Origin: Streptomyces sp. NRRL B-3428
Lineage (GTDB): Bacteria; Actinomycetota; Actinomycetes; Streptomycetales; Streptomycetaceae
Direction of reading: 5' to 3'
Length of the DNA stretch: 64,000 bases
Assembly: GCA_000721375.1 (NCBI GenBank)
Contig: JOGW01000006.1
Span: 186,001 to 250,000 of the forward strand
Shown piece after piece: positions 35,590 through 44,268 of this stretch. The position numbers were made by a program, and so were the translations under genes. The notes beneath the pieces are model-generated. The model was not told the origin of the DNA. It did no database searches and worked only from the letters and a program-made list of their open reading frames with translations. Numbering within the stretch: position 1 is the first letter of the stretch; every line of letters starts with the position of its first letter.

Positions 35590-37098
35590 TCAGTACGAGA
35601 AGGCCATCGGCCGGTCGGAGTCCTTCGGGTCTCCGCCGATCTTGGTGGGCGGGTTGAGGTCGTCCTCCGTCAGCTCCGGTGGTCCGGCCTTGGCGTACTT
35701 CATGAGCAGCTTGACCTCGACGACGGCGAGCGCCGCGTACAGGAGCGTGTAGATCGTCATCGAGGTGATGACCTCGCCCTGCGACACATTGGGGGAGACG
35801 GCGGCCGCGGTCTTCATGACGCCGAAGACGACCCACGGCTGGCGGCCCATCTCGGTGAAGATCCAGCCCCAGGAGTTGGCGATCAGCGGGAAGAGCATGG
35901 TCCACAGGAGGAGCAGCCAGTACCACTTGCCCCACTTGGCACTCAGCGGCTTGTTCTTGAAGAGCACGAGGTTCGGCACTTCGTCGTCGGCGACCCGCAG
36001 GTGCTGCGGCAGTATGAACTTCTTCCGGGTCAGCCACAGTCCGAGCAGTCCGATGCCGAGCGAGGCCATCCCGAACCCGATCATCCAGCGGAAACCCCAG
36101 TACGCGACGGGGATGTTCGGCCGGTAGTCGCCGGGGCCGTACTTCTCCTGCATCTCCTTGTTGAGGTCGTTGATGCCGGGGACGAAGTCGTTGAAGTTGT
36201 TGTGCGCGAGGAAGGACAGGAGGCCCGGAATCTCTATGGCGACCTTGTTGTGGCCCTCGTCGACATCGCCGTACGCGAAGATCGAGAAGGGCGCGGACTC
36301 CTCGCCGTCCCACAGCGCCTCGGCCGCGGCCATCTTCATCGGCTGCTGCTCGAACATGATCTTTCCGAGGTGGTCACCGCTGACCGCGGAGAGCACACCG
36401 CTGATGGCGAGCGTGACCAGACCGAGCCGTAGCGAGGTCTTCATGGTCTCGATGTGCTTCTTGCGCATCAGGTGATACGCGGCGATGCCCGCCATGAACG
36501 CGCCGCCGACCATGAAGGCGCCGGTCATGGTGTGGAACATCTGGGCGATCGCGGTGTTCTGCGTCAGGACGTGCCAGAAGTCGGTGAGTTCGGCCCGTCC
36601 CTTCTCCTCGTTGATCTTGTAGCCGACCGGATGCTGCATCCAGGAGTTGGCCGCGAGGATGAAGTACGCGGAGAGGATCGTTCCGATGGAGACCATCCAC
36701 ATGCAGGCCAGGTGGATCTTCTTGGGCAGCTTGTCCCAGCCGAAGATCCACAGACCGATGAAGGTCGACTCGAAGAAGAAGGCGATCAGGGCTTCGAACG
36801 CGAGGGGTGCGCCGAAGATGTCACCCACGAAGCGCGAGTAGTCGGACCAGTTCATGCCGAACTGGAACTCCTGCAGGATGCCGGTGACGACGCCCATCGC
36901 GATGTTGATCAGAAACAGCTTTCCCCAGAACTTGGTCGCCCTGAGGTACTTCTCCTTCTCGGTCCGAACCCACGCGGTCTGCAGGCCGGCCACGAGAGCG
37001 GCGAGCGAGATCGTGATGGGGACGAAAAGGAAGTGGTAGACGGTGGTAATGCCGAACTGCCATCGCGCCAGGGTCTCCGGCGCCAGAGCCAGGTCCAC
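35590..37098 (-). CDS. cydA: Cytochrome bd oxidase subunit I
   Basis: 502 residues. Heme ligands are recognisable: an N-terminal His in VYHFLFVP, and others in FFESTFIGLWIFGW and FHTMTGAFM. The quinol-binding Q loop is of the short type (SGDHLGKIMFEQQPMK), and GRQPW near the C-terminus is conserved. It reduces O2 to water with menaquinol at low oxygen. It is first in a cydA-cydB-cydCD transcription unit controlled by a Rex operator upstream. Confidence 0.97.
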   Translation of the reverse strand: MDLALAPETLARWQFGITTVYHFLFVPITISLAALVAGLQTAWVRTEKEKYLRATKFWGKLFLINIAMGVVTGILQEFQFGMNWSDYSRFVGDIFGAPLAFEALIAFFFESTFIGLWIFGWDKLPKKIHLACMWMVSIGTILSAYFILAANSWMQHPVGYKINEEKGRAELTDFWHVLTQNTAIAQMFHTMTGAFMVGGAFMAGIAAYHLMRKKHIETMKTSLRLGLVTLAISGVLSAVSGDHLGKIMFEQQPMKMAAAEALWDGEESAPFSIFAYGDVDEGHNKVAIEIPGLLSFLAHNNFNDFVPGINDLNKEMQEKYGPGDYRPNIPVAYWGFRWMIGFGMASLGIGLLGLWLTRKKFILPQHLRVADDEVPNLVLFKNKPLSAKWGKWYWLLLLWTMLFPLIANSWGWIFTEMGRQPWVVFGVMKTAAAVSPNVSQGEVITSMTIYTLLYAALAVVEVKLLMKYAKAGPPELTEDDLNPPTKIGGDPKDSDRPMAFSY

Positions 37099-37183
37099 GT
37101 CGTCAGTCTCCTTACGTCGCCGTGGTCACAGCGGCAGTGTGCCCCTTTTGTCCCGGTCATCTCGGGACCGAACGGGACACGTT

Positions 37184-37199
37184 TGTGAACGCGTTCACA
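37184..37199. promoter_or_regulatory. Rex operator upstream of cydA
   Basis: TGTGAACGCGTTCACA is a perfect 16-bp palindrome matching the Rex operator consensus (TTGTGAA-N4-TTCACAA type). S. coelicolor Rex represses cyd genes at low NADH/NAD+ (known). A further TTCACAA half-site follows immediately. It is the main feature of the 312-bp gap 37099-37410. Confidence 0.92.
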
Positions 37200-37383
37200 T
37201 TCACAAGCATTATGTCGTACTGGTTGTCGGCAACATCCGGTGGGGTCCCCTTGCGGGCTTACACCCCATGTGACGGACGAGGGCCCCGAGTTGTGACATC
37301 GCGGCACTCAGAGATTTCTCATGCGCGGGGCGCGCTGTTCAAACGCGGCTCAAATCCGGCATTGCCTAGCGTCATACGCACAA

Positions 37384-37402
37384 GGTTCGAATCGGTCGAA
37401 CC
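37384..37402. promoter_or_regulatory. Palindrome just upstream of a small secreted protein gene
   Basis: GGTTCGA (37384-37390) and TCGAACC (37396-37402) are perfect inverted arms with a 5-base spacer. The right arm ends directly before the GGAG ribosome binding site of the gene starting at 37411, so it could be an operator or an RNA hairpin limiting ribosome access. Confidence 0.5.
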
Positions 37403-37410
37403 GGAGCGAA

Positions 37411-37683
37411 ATGGATGCACTCATGAAGCACGCACAGCGCATGGCCATTGCCGCCTCTGCCGTACTCCTCGGCTCGCTCGCGACGGTCGGCGTGGCCCAG
37501 GCGGCCACAGGTCACGACGCGAAGGGCGGCGACAGCGGCCACAGCAGCACCGTCGACCGGCCGGCGGGGACCGACTCGGAGCCGGCGCGCAAGCTCCAGC
37601 CGGCGGACCCGTCCAACAAGTACAGCCAGACCGTCGAGCGGCCCGCGGGCACCGACTCGATACCGGGCATGCCGGTCAAGTAG
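37411..37683 (+). CDS. Small secreted protein with a duplicated 11-residue motif
   Basis: 90 residues. The N-terminal hydrophobic stretch IAASAVLLGSLATVGVAQA is a signal peptide. The mature part of about 60 residues contains STVDRPAGTDSEP and QTVERPAGTDSIP, an evident internal duplication. No Cys is present. I recognise no family; the layout suits a small exported Streptomyces protein. ATG 37411 has GGAG four bases upstream; ATG 37423 is an in-frame alternative. It diverges from cydA. Confidence 0.7.
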   Translation: MDALMKHAQRMAIAASAVLLGSLATVGVAQAATGHDAKGGDSGHSSTVDRPAGTDSEPARKLQPADPSNKYSQTVERPAGTDSIPGMPVK

Positions 37684-37696
37684 CGGCGCATCCCGA

Positions 37697-37739
37697 CGGA
37701 GTGGGGCCCTCGGCGCACTGCCGGAGGGCCCCACTCCGC
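37697..37739. terminator. Long perfect hairpin terminator
   Basis: A stem of about 15 bp pairs the region 37697-37711 (GAGTGGGGCCCTC core) with 37724-37738 around a 12-nt loop, 14 bases after the stop of the small secreted protein gene. Confidence 0.85.
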
Positions 37740-37785
37740 GAGACGGACCTTTCCAAGAACTTCAACATCTTGTTGAATCCGCGGC

Positions 37786-38160
37786 ATGCAGATACGCATC
37801 TCCTGGCCCGCAGACCACCTGACCGCCACCCTCGACGACACCCCGACCAGCCGCGCGCTGCTCAAGGCGCTCCCGATCGCCGCCTCGGCCAACACCTGGG
37901 GCGAGGAGGTGTACTTCGACACCGGCGTGAGCGTCGAGCGTGAGGACGATGCCGAGCAGGTCGTGGACCCCGGCACCGTCGCGTTCTGGACCGACGGCGA
38001 CGCGCTCGCGCTGCCGTACGGTCCGACGCCCATCTCGCGCGGCGAGGAGTGCCGCCTCGCGAGTCCGTGCAATCTCCTTGGCTCGCTCGACGGCGATCCC
38101 CGCCGCCTCGCCACCGTGCGTGACGGCGACCCGATCCGGGTGGAACTGGTCGCCGAGTAG
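37786..38160 (+). CDS. Cyclophilin-like fold protein (TM1367/DUF369 type)
   Basis: 124 residues of the small cyclophilin-like beta-barrel family: TATLDDTPTSRALLKALPI, ANTWGEEVYFDTG, FWTDGDALALPYGPTPIS. The prolyl-isomerase active-site residues of true cyclophilins are not conserved, and the function of the family is unknown. It stands alone between two terminated genes, and its stop is 6 bases from the convergent aminotransferase stop. Confidence 0.8.
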   Translation: MQIRISWPADHLTATLDDTPTSRALLKALPIAASANTWGEEVYFDTGVSVEREDDAEQVVDPGTVAFWTDGDALALPYGPTPISRGEECRLASPCNLLGSLDGDPRRLATVRDGDPIRVELVAE

Positions 38161-38166
38161 CGCTGG

Positions 38167-39243
38167 TTACAGCTCCTTGCGGAACGCCTCCGCCGCGTGC
38201 AGGAAGAGGTCGTTGGCCTCCACCTCGCCGATCGTGACCCGCACACCCTCACCGGGGAACGGCCGCACCACGACGCCGGCCTTCTCGCAGGCGGCCGCGA
38301 AGTCGACCGTGCGCTCCCCGAGCCGCAGCCATACGAAGTTGGCCTGTGTCTCGGGGACGGTCCAGCCCTGGGACCTGAGCGTCTCGAGGACCCGCTGGCG
38401 CTCGCCGACCAACGAGCCGACCCGGCCGAGCAGTTCGTCCTCGGCGCGCAGCGAGGCGACCGCAGCGTCCTGCGCGAGCTGGCTCACACCGAAGGGGACG
38501 GCCGTCTTGCGCAGCGCGGCCGCGACCGGCTCATGCGCCACCGCGAAGCCGACGCGCAGACCCGCGAGGCCGTACGCCTTCGAGAAGGTGCGCAGGACGC
38601 AGACATTGGGCCGGTCACGGTAGAGCTCGATGCCGTCCGGCACCTCGGCGTCCCGGATGAACTCGCGGTAGGCCTCGTCCAGCACGACGAGCACATCGCT
38701 CGGCACCTGGTCGAGGAAGCGCTCCAGCTCGGCCCGGCGTACGACCGTGCCCGTCGGGTTGTTGGGGTTGCAGACGAAGATCAGCCGGGTGCGGTCGGTG
38801 ATCGCCGCGAGCATCGCGTCGAGGTCGTGCACATCCCCCTCGGTCAGCGGCACCTTCACCGAGGTGGCACCGCTGATCTGCGTGATGATCGGGTACGCCT
38901 CGAAGGAGCGCCACGCGAAGATGACCTCGTCCCCCGGGCCGCTCGTCGACTGGATCAGCGACTGGGCCACACCGACCGAGCCCGTACCCGTGGCGATGTG
39001 CGAGACCGGAACGCCGAAGCGGTCCGCGAGCTCGGCCATCAGGGCGGTGCAGGCCATGTCCGGGTAGCGGTTGAAGGTGCCGGCCGCCGCGATCGCCTGC
39101 TCCATCACACCGGGGAGCGGGGGATACGGGTTCTCGTTGGAGGACAGCTTGAAGGCCACCGGGCCGTCGGCCGCGGCAGGCTTGCCCGGCTTGTACGTCG
39201 GGATGCCGTCCAGCTCGGCGCGCAGCTTCGGGGTCTGGCTCAC
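38167..39243 (-). CDS. hisC: Histidinol-phosphate/aromatic aminotransferase
   Basis: 358 residues, class II fold-type I PLP enzyme. Features: [12 protein letters not shown] near the start, [22 protein letters not shown], the PLP Lys in [15 protein letters not shown] and the substrate Arg in GVRVTIG near the end. It could be HisC or the aromatic aminotransferase Pat; no his genes are nearby and pheA is in the same window, so a role in phenylalanine/tyrosine transamination is plausible. GTG start at 39243. Confidence 0.88.
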   Translation of the reverse strand: MSQTPKLRAELDGIPTYKPGKPAAADGPVAFKLSSNENPYPPLPGVMEQAIAAAGTFNRYPDMACTALMAELADRFGVPVSHIATGTGSVGVAQSLIQSTSGPGDEVIFAWRSFEAYPIITQISGATSVKVPLTEGDVHDLDAMLAAITDRTRLIFVCNPNNPTGTVVRRAELERFLDQVPSDVLVVLDEAYREFIRDAEVPDGIELYRDRPNVCVLRTFSKAYGLAGLRVGFAVAHEPVAAALRKTAVPFGVSQLAQDAAVASLRAEDELLGRVGSLVGERQRVLETLRSQGWTVPETQANFVWLRLGERTVDFAAACEKAGVVVRPFPGEGVRVTIGEVEANDLFLHAAEAFRKEL

Positions 39244-39667
39244 CGCGGGTCCTCCTCATGCCACCGGGCTCATGCCACTGGGGCTCGTGCCACTCAGGTT
39301 CGAATACTGCTCACTCTATGAGGATTCCGCTCGCCTGCGAATGGCCTGTGGATAACGAGAGGGCGGCGCTGTCGAAAGCGGGCACCGACGCGGCGTACGA
39401 GGAAGGGGGGAGCGCTCTGCGCTGCGCCGCGCGCCGGTGGCTCGCGCCGTGGCGCGCATCACCCGTGAAGGTGAGTTGAGACCTGTTCGCAACATGACCC
39501 ACTTGCCAGGCGCATGCACGTGCGAGGGGTAGCGACCGTTGCGCAGCCCCATAACTCCCTTGGGTTCCAAGGGAGTTGACCGCAATGGACCTTGCAAAAA
39601 CGTGCCTGTCAACGAGTGAATATGCGCCCACGTCGACCACCCTCATGAGCCCTACTATCGGCTCGCC
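39244..39667. other. Intergenic region between hisC-like gene and LacI gene
   Basis: 424 bp between divergent genes with no credible ORF. It holds a perfect DnaA box TGTGGATAA (39347-39355) and a perfect 11-bp inverted repeat with a 3-base centre, AACTCCCTTGG at 39553-39563 and CCAAGGGAGTT at 39567-39577. A -10-like TACTAT lies at 39653-39658, 9 bases before the LacI-family ATG. Confidence 0.65.
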
Positions 39668-40780
39668 ATGACAGCAGCAGGGAAGCACCAGGTGAGCCGG
39701 GCGGGCGCCCCCCGCGGAGGCAGCAGCCGGCAGGGCAGGGCGGGCATCCGGGACGTTGCCGCCGCCGCCGGTGTCTCCATCACGACCGTCTCAGACGCGC
39801 TCAACGGCAAGGGCCGGCTACCCGACGCCACCCGCAGCCATGTCCGCGAGGTCGCCGACCGGTTGGGCTACCGCCCTTCCGCCGCGGCCCGCACGCTCCG
39901 TACCGGCAAGTCGGGCCTCATCGGCCTGACCGTGACGACCTACGGGGATGAACCTTTCACCTTCACCGAGTTCGCGTACTTCGCGGAGATGGCCAGAGCG
40001 GCCACCTCGGCGGCGCTCGCGCGTGGATACGCCCTGGTCATCCTGCCCGCGACCTCGCGGCACGACGTCTGGTCGAACGTGGCGCTCGACGGCACCGTGG
40101 TGATCGACCCCTCGGACCAGGACCCGGTGGTGAGCGAACTCGTCCGCCAGGGCCTGCCCGTGGTCTCCGACGGCCGCCCGGCGGGCTCGCTGCCGGTGAC
40201 CGCCTGGGTGGACAACGACCACGAGGCCGCCGTGATGGAGATCCTCGACCATCTCGCCGCGGCCGGCGCCCGCCGTATCGGACTGCTCACCGGCACCACC
40301 ACGGACACGTACACACGCCTGTCCACCACCGCGTATCTGCGCTGGTGCAAGCGCGTGGGCCAGGATCCGGTGTACGAGGCCTACCCGGCGCACGACCCCT
40401 GTGCGGGCGCCGTCGCCGCCGACCGGCTGCTCGCGCGGCCCGACCGGCCCGACGCGGTCTACGGGCTCTTCGATCCCAACGGCACCGATCTGCTGGCCGC
40501 CGCACGGCGCTACGGCCTGCGCGTACCCGACGATCTGCTGCTCGTGTGCTGCAGCGAGTCCACCGTGTACGCCACCACCGAGCCGCCCATCACCACGCTC
40601 TCCCTCAAACCGCGCCGGATCGGCACGGCCGTGGTGCAGCTGCTCATCGACGCCATCGAGGGGGTCGATACGGCCGGTCCGCTGGAGCAGGTGATACCGA
40701 CCGAGCTGATCGTCCGCACCTCTTCGCAGCGCCGCACGCCGCGCACGACGGTAAGCCCTCCGCGTACACCCGAGCAGTGA
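39668..40780 (+). CDS. LacI family transcriptional regulator
   Basis: 370 residues. The N-terminal helix-turn-helix is GIRDVAAAAGVSITTVSDAL, followed by the hinge-helix region VADRLGYRPSAAARTLR. The periplasmic-binding-like effector domain includes HLAAAGARRIGLLTG and ends with TEPPITTLSLKPRRIG. A sugar or sugar-like ligand is expected. No transport or glycosidase genes are adjacent, so the targets lie elsewhere; autoregulation through the upstream 25-bp palindrome is possible. Confidence 0.93.
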   Translation: MTAAGKHQVSRAGAPRGGSSRQGRAGIRDVAAAAGVSITTVSDALNGKGRLPDATRSHVREVADRLGYRPSAAARTLRTGKSGLIGLTVTTYGDEPFTFTEFAYFAEMARAATSAALARGYALVILPATSRHDVWSNVALDGTVVIDPSDQDPVVSELVRQGLPVVSDGRPAGSLPVTAWVDNDHEAAVMEILDHLAAAGARRIGLLTGTTTDTYTRLSTTAYLRWCKRVGQDPVYEAYPAHDPCAGAVAADRLLARPDRPDAVYGLFDPNGTDLLAAARRYGLRVPDDLLLVCCSESTVYATTEPPITTLSLKPRRIGTAVVQLLIDAIEGVDTAGPLEQVIPTELIVRTSSQRRTPRTTVSPPRTPEQ

Positions 40781-40912
40781 ACGCCCGCCGCCGGCTCGCG
40801 GGCGGCGTCTACGCCCTTCCGATTGACGGCAATTCGGGAGAAAACGCCGTCGCCTGCGAGTCCTGCCAGGATTCACCACCCCTGGTGCATCACACAGCGC
40901 CGGGCGCATTCC

Positions 40913-40918
40913 TATGAT
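40913..40918 (+). promoter_or_regulatory. -10-like TATGAT ahead of the long hairpin
   Basis: TATGAT is a good -10 hexamer in an otherwise GC-rich gap. Transcription would start near 40925, 20 bases before the left arm of the hairpin. No consensus -35 is evident. Confidence 0.45.
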
Positions 40919-40943
40919 GGGCGCACGACACCACGGATGGCCG

Positions 40944-41103
40944 GGAGGGTGCTGTAGGTCTGGGCTGGATCAGGGAGCGGCGTGTGGTGCGTGCAGCTGC
41001 AAGGCGGAGGAGGGCGTCATGGCGGAGCCATGGCAACCGACGACAACGCCGCAGATGTGCGTGCCACACGCCGCGAGCCCAGCCCAGACCTACAGCACCC
41101 TCC
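40944..41103 (+). ncRNA. ~160-nt self-complementary RNA element 5' of metallophosphoesterase gene
   Basis: 40944-40968 and 41079-41103 are perfectly complementary over 25 bases. Pairing continues inward: 40977-40987 with 41064-41074 (11 bp, GCGGCGTGTGG), 40988-41000 with 41051-41063 (12 of 13 pairs, four of them G-U on the plus strand), GGCG/CGCC (41003-41006/41047-41050), CGTC/GACG (41015-41018/41039-41042) and an apical CATGGC-GGA-GCCATG (41018-41032). G-U pairs on this strand favour a plus-strand RNA. It may be a structured 5' UTR, a small RNA, or a MITE-like remnant. Confidence 0.6.
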
Positions 41104-41161
41104 TAAGACCAGGCAGTCCGATCCGGTGGCGGAATGCGGCGCGACGGTGGTGGAGGGGTCG

Positions 41162-42190
41162 ATGACTCAGGGGGCCGGTCAGGGACCCGTGGTGCGTACG
41201 GACACAGTCCGCGACTTCCGCGTGCCCGCGTATGTGCACCAGTCCGGCGGTTTCGACGAGGCCGCCGAACCCGAGGGCTACACGCCCACCCAGCGTGATC
41301 TGCCGGTGATCAACCGCGGGGACACCCTGCAGGTGGCGGTGCCCGCGGCCGAGCCGCCCTCGACCGACGTGCCCGGTCCGCTCTTCGTCGTCGGCGATGT
41401 GCACGGCTACCTCGACGAACTCCTCGCCGCGCTGCGCGAGCAGGGCCTCATCGACGCCGAGGGCGACTGGTGCGCGGGCAACTCCCGGCTGTGGTTCCTC
41501 GGCGACTTCACCGACCGCGGTCCCGACGGGATCGGCGTCATCGACCTGGTGATGCGTCTTTCCGCCCAGGCCGCGGCGGCCGGCGGCTACTGCAAGGCGC
41601 TCATGGGCAACCACGAGCTGCTGCTCCTGGGCGCCAAGCGCTTCGGTGACACCCCGGTCAACTCCGGTGCGGGCACCGCCACCTTCCAGGCGGCCTGGCT
41701 GCTCAACGGCGGCCAGAAGTCCGATATGGACCGCCTCCAGGACCACCACCTTCAGTGGATGTCCCGGCTCGACGCCATCGAGCTGGAGGACGACCACCTC
41801 CTGATGCACTCCGACACCACCGCGTATCTCGACTACGGCGACTCGATCACCCAGGTCAACGACACGATCCGCGAGGCGCTCACGCGCAATGACGCGGACG
41901 AGTGCTGGGACCTGTTCCGCAAGTTCACCAAGCGCTTCGCCTTCCGCGACGGGTCAGGACCCGAGGCCGCACGGGAGCTGCTCGGCGTTTTCGGCGGCAG
42001 CAAGGTCGTCCATGGCCACAGCCCGATCCCGTATCTGCTGGGCGAAGTGGGTTCGGAGGACGGCGAGGACGGCGGCGGTCCGCAGGTCGAGGGCCCGCAT
42101 GTGTACGCCGACGGGCTCGCCGTCGCCATGGACGGCGGAGTGACCATGGCCGGAAAGCTGCTTGTCCGCAGGCTCCCGCTGGATATCTGA
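41162..42190 (+). CDS. Calcineurin-like metallophosphoesterase
   Basis: 342 residues. The five PPP/metallophosphatase blocks are visible: GDVHGYLDE, GDFTDRG, GNHE, a His in LLMHSDTT and VHGHSPIP. All metal ligands are present, so it is probably an active Ser/Thr protein phosphatase-like or nucleotide phosphoesterase. ATG 41162 is preceded by GGAGGGG at good spacing. An in-frame ATG at 41030 would put half of the upstream hairpin into the coding region. The N-terminal ~70 residues before GDVHG are not part of the catalytic core. Confidence 0.9.
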   Translation: MTQGAGQGPVVRTDTVRDFRVPAYVHQSGGFDEAAEPEGYTPTQRDLPVINRGDTLQVAVPAAEPPSTDVPGPLFVVGDVHGYLDELLAALREQGLIDAEGDWCAGNSRLWFLGDFTDRGPDGIGVIDLVMRLSAQAAAAGGYCKALMGNHELLLLGAKRFGDTPVNSGAGTATFQAAWLLNGGQKSDMDRLQDHHLQWMSRLDAIELEDDHLLMHSDTTAYLDYGDSITQVNDTIREALTRNDADECWDLFRKFTKRFAFRDGSGPEAARELLGVFGGSKVVHGHSPIPYLLGEVGSEDGEDGGGPQVEGPHVYADGLAVAMDGGVTMAGKLLVRRLPLDI

Positions 42191-42382
42191 GCCGGTCCGG
42201 GGCAGACGAACAGCACCTACTGCCCGAACGGCCGACGGGCCAATTTCCGGAAACCCCCTGTCACCGCGTGCCTGAGCCGCTCTACCATCGGCTTATCCGT
42301 AGCAGGCTCCCCTCCGTTTCCGCTCAACTGCCCGTGACCGAGCGGGAGTCCAGGCCCCTACGGTGAGCATCGGGGGATGCAC

Positions 42383-43234
42383 ATGAACAGCGCTCCACAT
42401 CTGCTGAACGAGGACCGTCAGGACTACGAGCGGATCCTCGACGAAGCGCTGCGCTCAGCACCGCACCGCCCTGATCTGGCAGCCGTCGGCGACCGTCTCA
42501 ACCCGGAACAACTGCGCACGATGGCACTCAACGCCACCGCGCTGATCACCGCCGCGGCGGCGGTCGAGTACGACCACTACGTCAAGGTCCGCGAGGAGCT
42601 GCGCGAGCCGCCCCGCTCCACCACCTCGGTGTCCGAGTCCGGTGTGGCCGAGGCGGCGTCGGGCTCGATGAGCCTGGCCGCGAGCATGGGTGTCGCGGAC
42701 GGAGCGGGCGCCGGACTGGTGGCCGTGGTCGCGGTCCTCGCCCCGGTGCTTGCCGGAACGGCGGCCGCGATCTTCCTCCTCATCGGCTACATCCTGAAGA
42801 TGCTCAACCCCGAACCCGCCTTCGCCGACACCCTGTTGACGGCCGGCTGGTTCTTCGGCGCGCTCACCGCGGCGGGCATTCTGGTCGCGGCGGTCGGGCT
42901 GCTCGTGACGGCCCTGCGCAACGGGTCGAGCTCGCTGGAGGGAGGCGGCTCCGGCGAACTGGCCGAGGAGGTGGCCCGCGCCAGGGAAGCCTGGCGCCAC
43001 GCGCTCCTGGAGCGCGGCCTCGTCCCGTTCCTCAGCGAAGCCCTGGCCGCCCCGCCCGCATCCCCCCACACCTCCCCCAGCCCGGCCGGCCCGAGCCGCA
43101 TCCCCCAACTCGGCTACCACAGCCCGGGCTTCAGCAGCCCGGACGGCGGCCCCCCGGCGGGTCCCAAGCCCAGCTTCTCGAGCCCGGACTTCTCGAGCCC
43201 GGACTTCGGGGGGCCGGAGCATCAGCCGGACTGA
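42383..43234 (+). CDS. Two-helix membrane protein with Pro/Ser-rich tail, unknown function
   Basis: 283 residues. The N-terminal ~100 residues are soluble and helical (LNPEQLRTMALNATALITAA). Two transmembrane segments follow, at about 112-140 (VAVLAPVLAGTAAAIFLLI) and 155-180. After a helical stretch (AREAWRHALLERGLVPFL) comes a disordered tail with repeated SSPDF/SPGFSSPD units. No family recognised. ATG 42383 has GGGGG 6 bases upstream; ATG 42377 is in frame. It may share a transcript with the metallophosphoesterase gene 190 bp upstream. Confidence 0.65.
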   Translation: MNSAPHLLNEDRQDYERILDEALRSAPHRPDLAAVGDRLNPEQLRTMALNATALITAAAAVEYDHYVKVREELREPPRSTTSVSESGVAEAASGSMSLAASMGVADGAGAGLVAVVAVLAPVLAGTAAAIFLLIGYILKMLNPEPAFADTLLTAGWFFGALTAAGILVAAVGLLVTALRNGSSSLEGGGSGELAEEVARAREAWRHALLERGLVPFLSEALAAPPASPHTSPSPAGPSRIPQLGYHSPGFSSPDGGPPAGPKPSFSSPDFSSPDFGGPEHQPD

Positions 43235-43279
43235 GCAGCAAGCCGAGGACAGTGCCGCCCTGCACGCCTGCGGTGGTGG

Positions 43280-44260
43280 CTACGGCAGCTCGATGACCGC
43301 GATGCCGTCCTCGTGGGCCACAGCAAGACAGGTGCCGTTCGGGTGGAGCGCTGCTACCGGAGTGGCGACGTGGGTTACGCCGTAGCTGCCGACGCGCGGT
43401 GAGATCCGTACCTCGGGCCACTCCGCGACCAGCTCCCCGGTGGTCACGTCGAGCAGGCGGGGATGTTCGCACAGCACGATCACGCGCTCGCCATTGCCCA
43501 GGAGAGTGCCCATCGCGTACTCCGCGCGATGCCGGTACAGCCAGGTCTGGGCACTGACGGACCACACGCCCAGCTTCTTGGGCCCGAGCAGTCCCGGTTC
43601 GTCCTCGTCGATCTCCTCCTCGCCCGTCGCCACGACCAGCCGGTCGGCGTCCAGCCAGCAGACGGCGTCGACCTCGGCGTTCAGCCAGTCCCGCCAGGAC
43701 AGTTGACCGTCACGGTCCAAAGAGGCCGGTTCTCGCAGTGCCTGTTCCAGGTCGTACACCTCGACGATCCCCAGCGGACTCCACAGCCACCCGGCCGACA
43801 GCAGCCGCCGCCCGTCCGGGCTCACCGCCAGCCGCGAGTGGAAGATGTCGCGCGGTGCCCGCTTGCCCATGGTGAGCCGCTCGCCCGTGGCCACGTCCTC
43901 GATCTCGAGCACCTCGTAGTCCTCAGGGCAGTGCACGAGCACCTCACGTCCGTCGGCGAGCACGCCGAGCGCGACCGGGTAGTCGAAGTCCTCGGCGTGG
44001 TAGTAGCTCCGGTCGAGCTCGCGCACGATCCGGCGGCCGTCGAGGAGCAGCCCTTTCGTGCCGCGTTCGGTGTAGATGACGCTGTACCGGCCGGAGGGCG
44101 AGAAGACGGCCCGGTCGAAGGCGTACGGGTATCTGAGGACCGGCTCGTGCTCCACCCCGTCGGGCGTCCAGCGCCGGTCACCATCCACACGGTCGACGAG
44201 ATCGTCCCCGTCCCAGTGCAGCGACCGCACCGCGGCGTTCGTTCTCACCTCGCGTTTCAC
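43280..44260 (-). CDS. Beta-propeller-like protein, unknown function
   Basis: 326 residues with repeated beta-rich units of WD40/YVTN style: FSPSGRYSVIYTERGTKG, LAVSPDGRRLLSAGWLWSP, DRLVVATGEEE, ALHPNGTCLAVAHEDG. No signal peptide or catalytic residues are seen; a protein-binding role is usual for such propellers. The GTG at 44260 is chosen: it lies in a parS site and has GGAGG 8 bases upstream, exactly as in cydCD. The ATG at 44281 would add MSAEVFH. Confidence 0.65.
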   Translation of the reverse strand: MKREVRTNAAVRSLHWDGDDLVDRVDGDRRWTPDGVEHEPVLRYPYAFDRAVFSPSGRYSVIYTERGTKGLLLDGRRIVRELDRSYYHAEDFDYPVALGVLADGREVLVHCPEDYEVLEIEDVATGERLTMGKRAPRDIFHSRLAVSPDGRRLLSAGWLWSPLGIVEVYDLEQALREPASLDRDGQLSWRDWLNAEVDAVCWLDADRLVVATGEEEIDEDEPGLLGPKKLGVWSVSAQTWLYRHRAEYAMGTLLGNGERVIVLCEHPRLLDVTTGELVAEWPEVRISPRVGSYGVTHVATPVAALHPNGTCLAVAHEDGIAVIELP

Positions 44261-44268
44261 GTGAAACA
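44253..44268. promoter_or_regulatory. parS-type ParB binding site at a start codon
   Basis: CGTTTCACGTGAAACA matches the 16-bp consensus at 15 positions. Its centre supplies the GTG start of the propeller-like gene on the minus strand. Confidence 0.9.

Noticed and set aside
39316..39612. Possible ~98-codon minus-strand ORF in the hisC-LacI gap
   Set aside because: Codon third positions are not GC-biased, no ribosome binding site or recognisable domain is present, and the 25-bp palindrome cuts through it.
41019..41165. 48-codon ORF with a strong GGAGGAGGG site, overlapping the metallophosphoesterase start by ATGA
   Set aside because: Third-position GC is much lower than in neighbouring genes and the first codons lie in the apical stem of the 160-nt hairpin, so RNA structure explains the sequence better. 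Ribosome profiling could overturn this.
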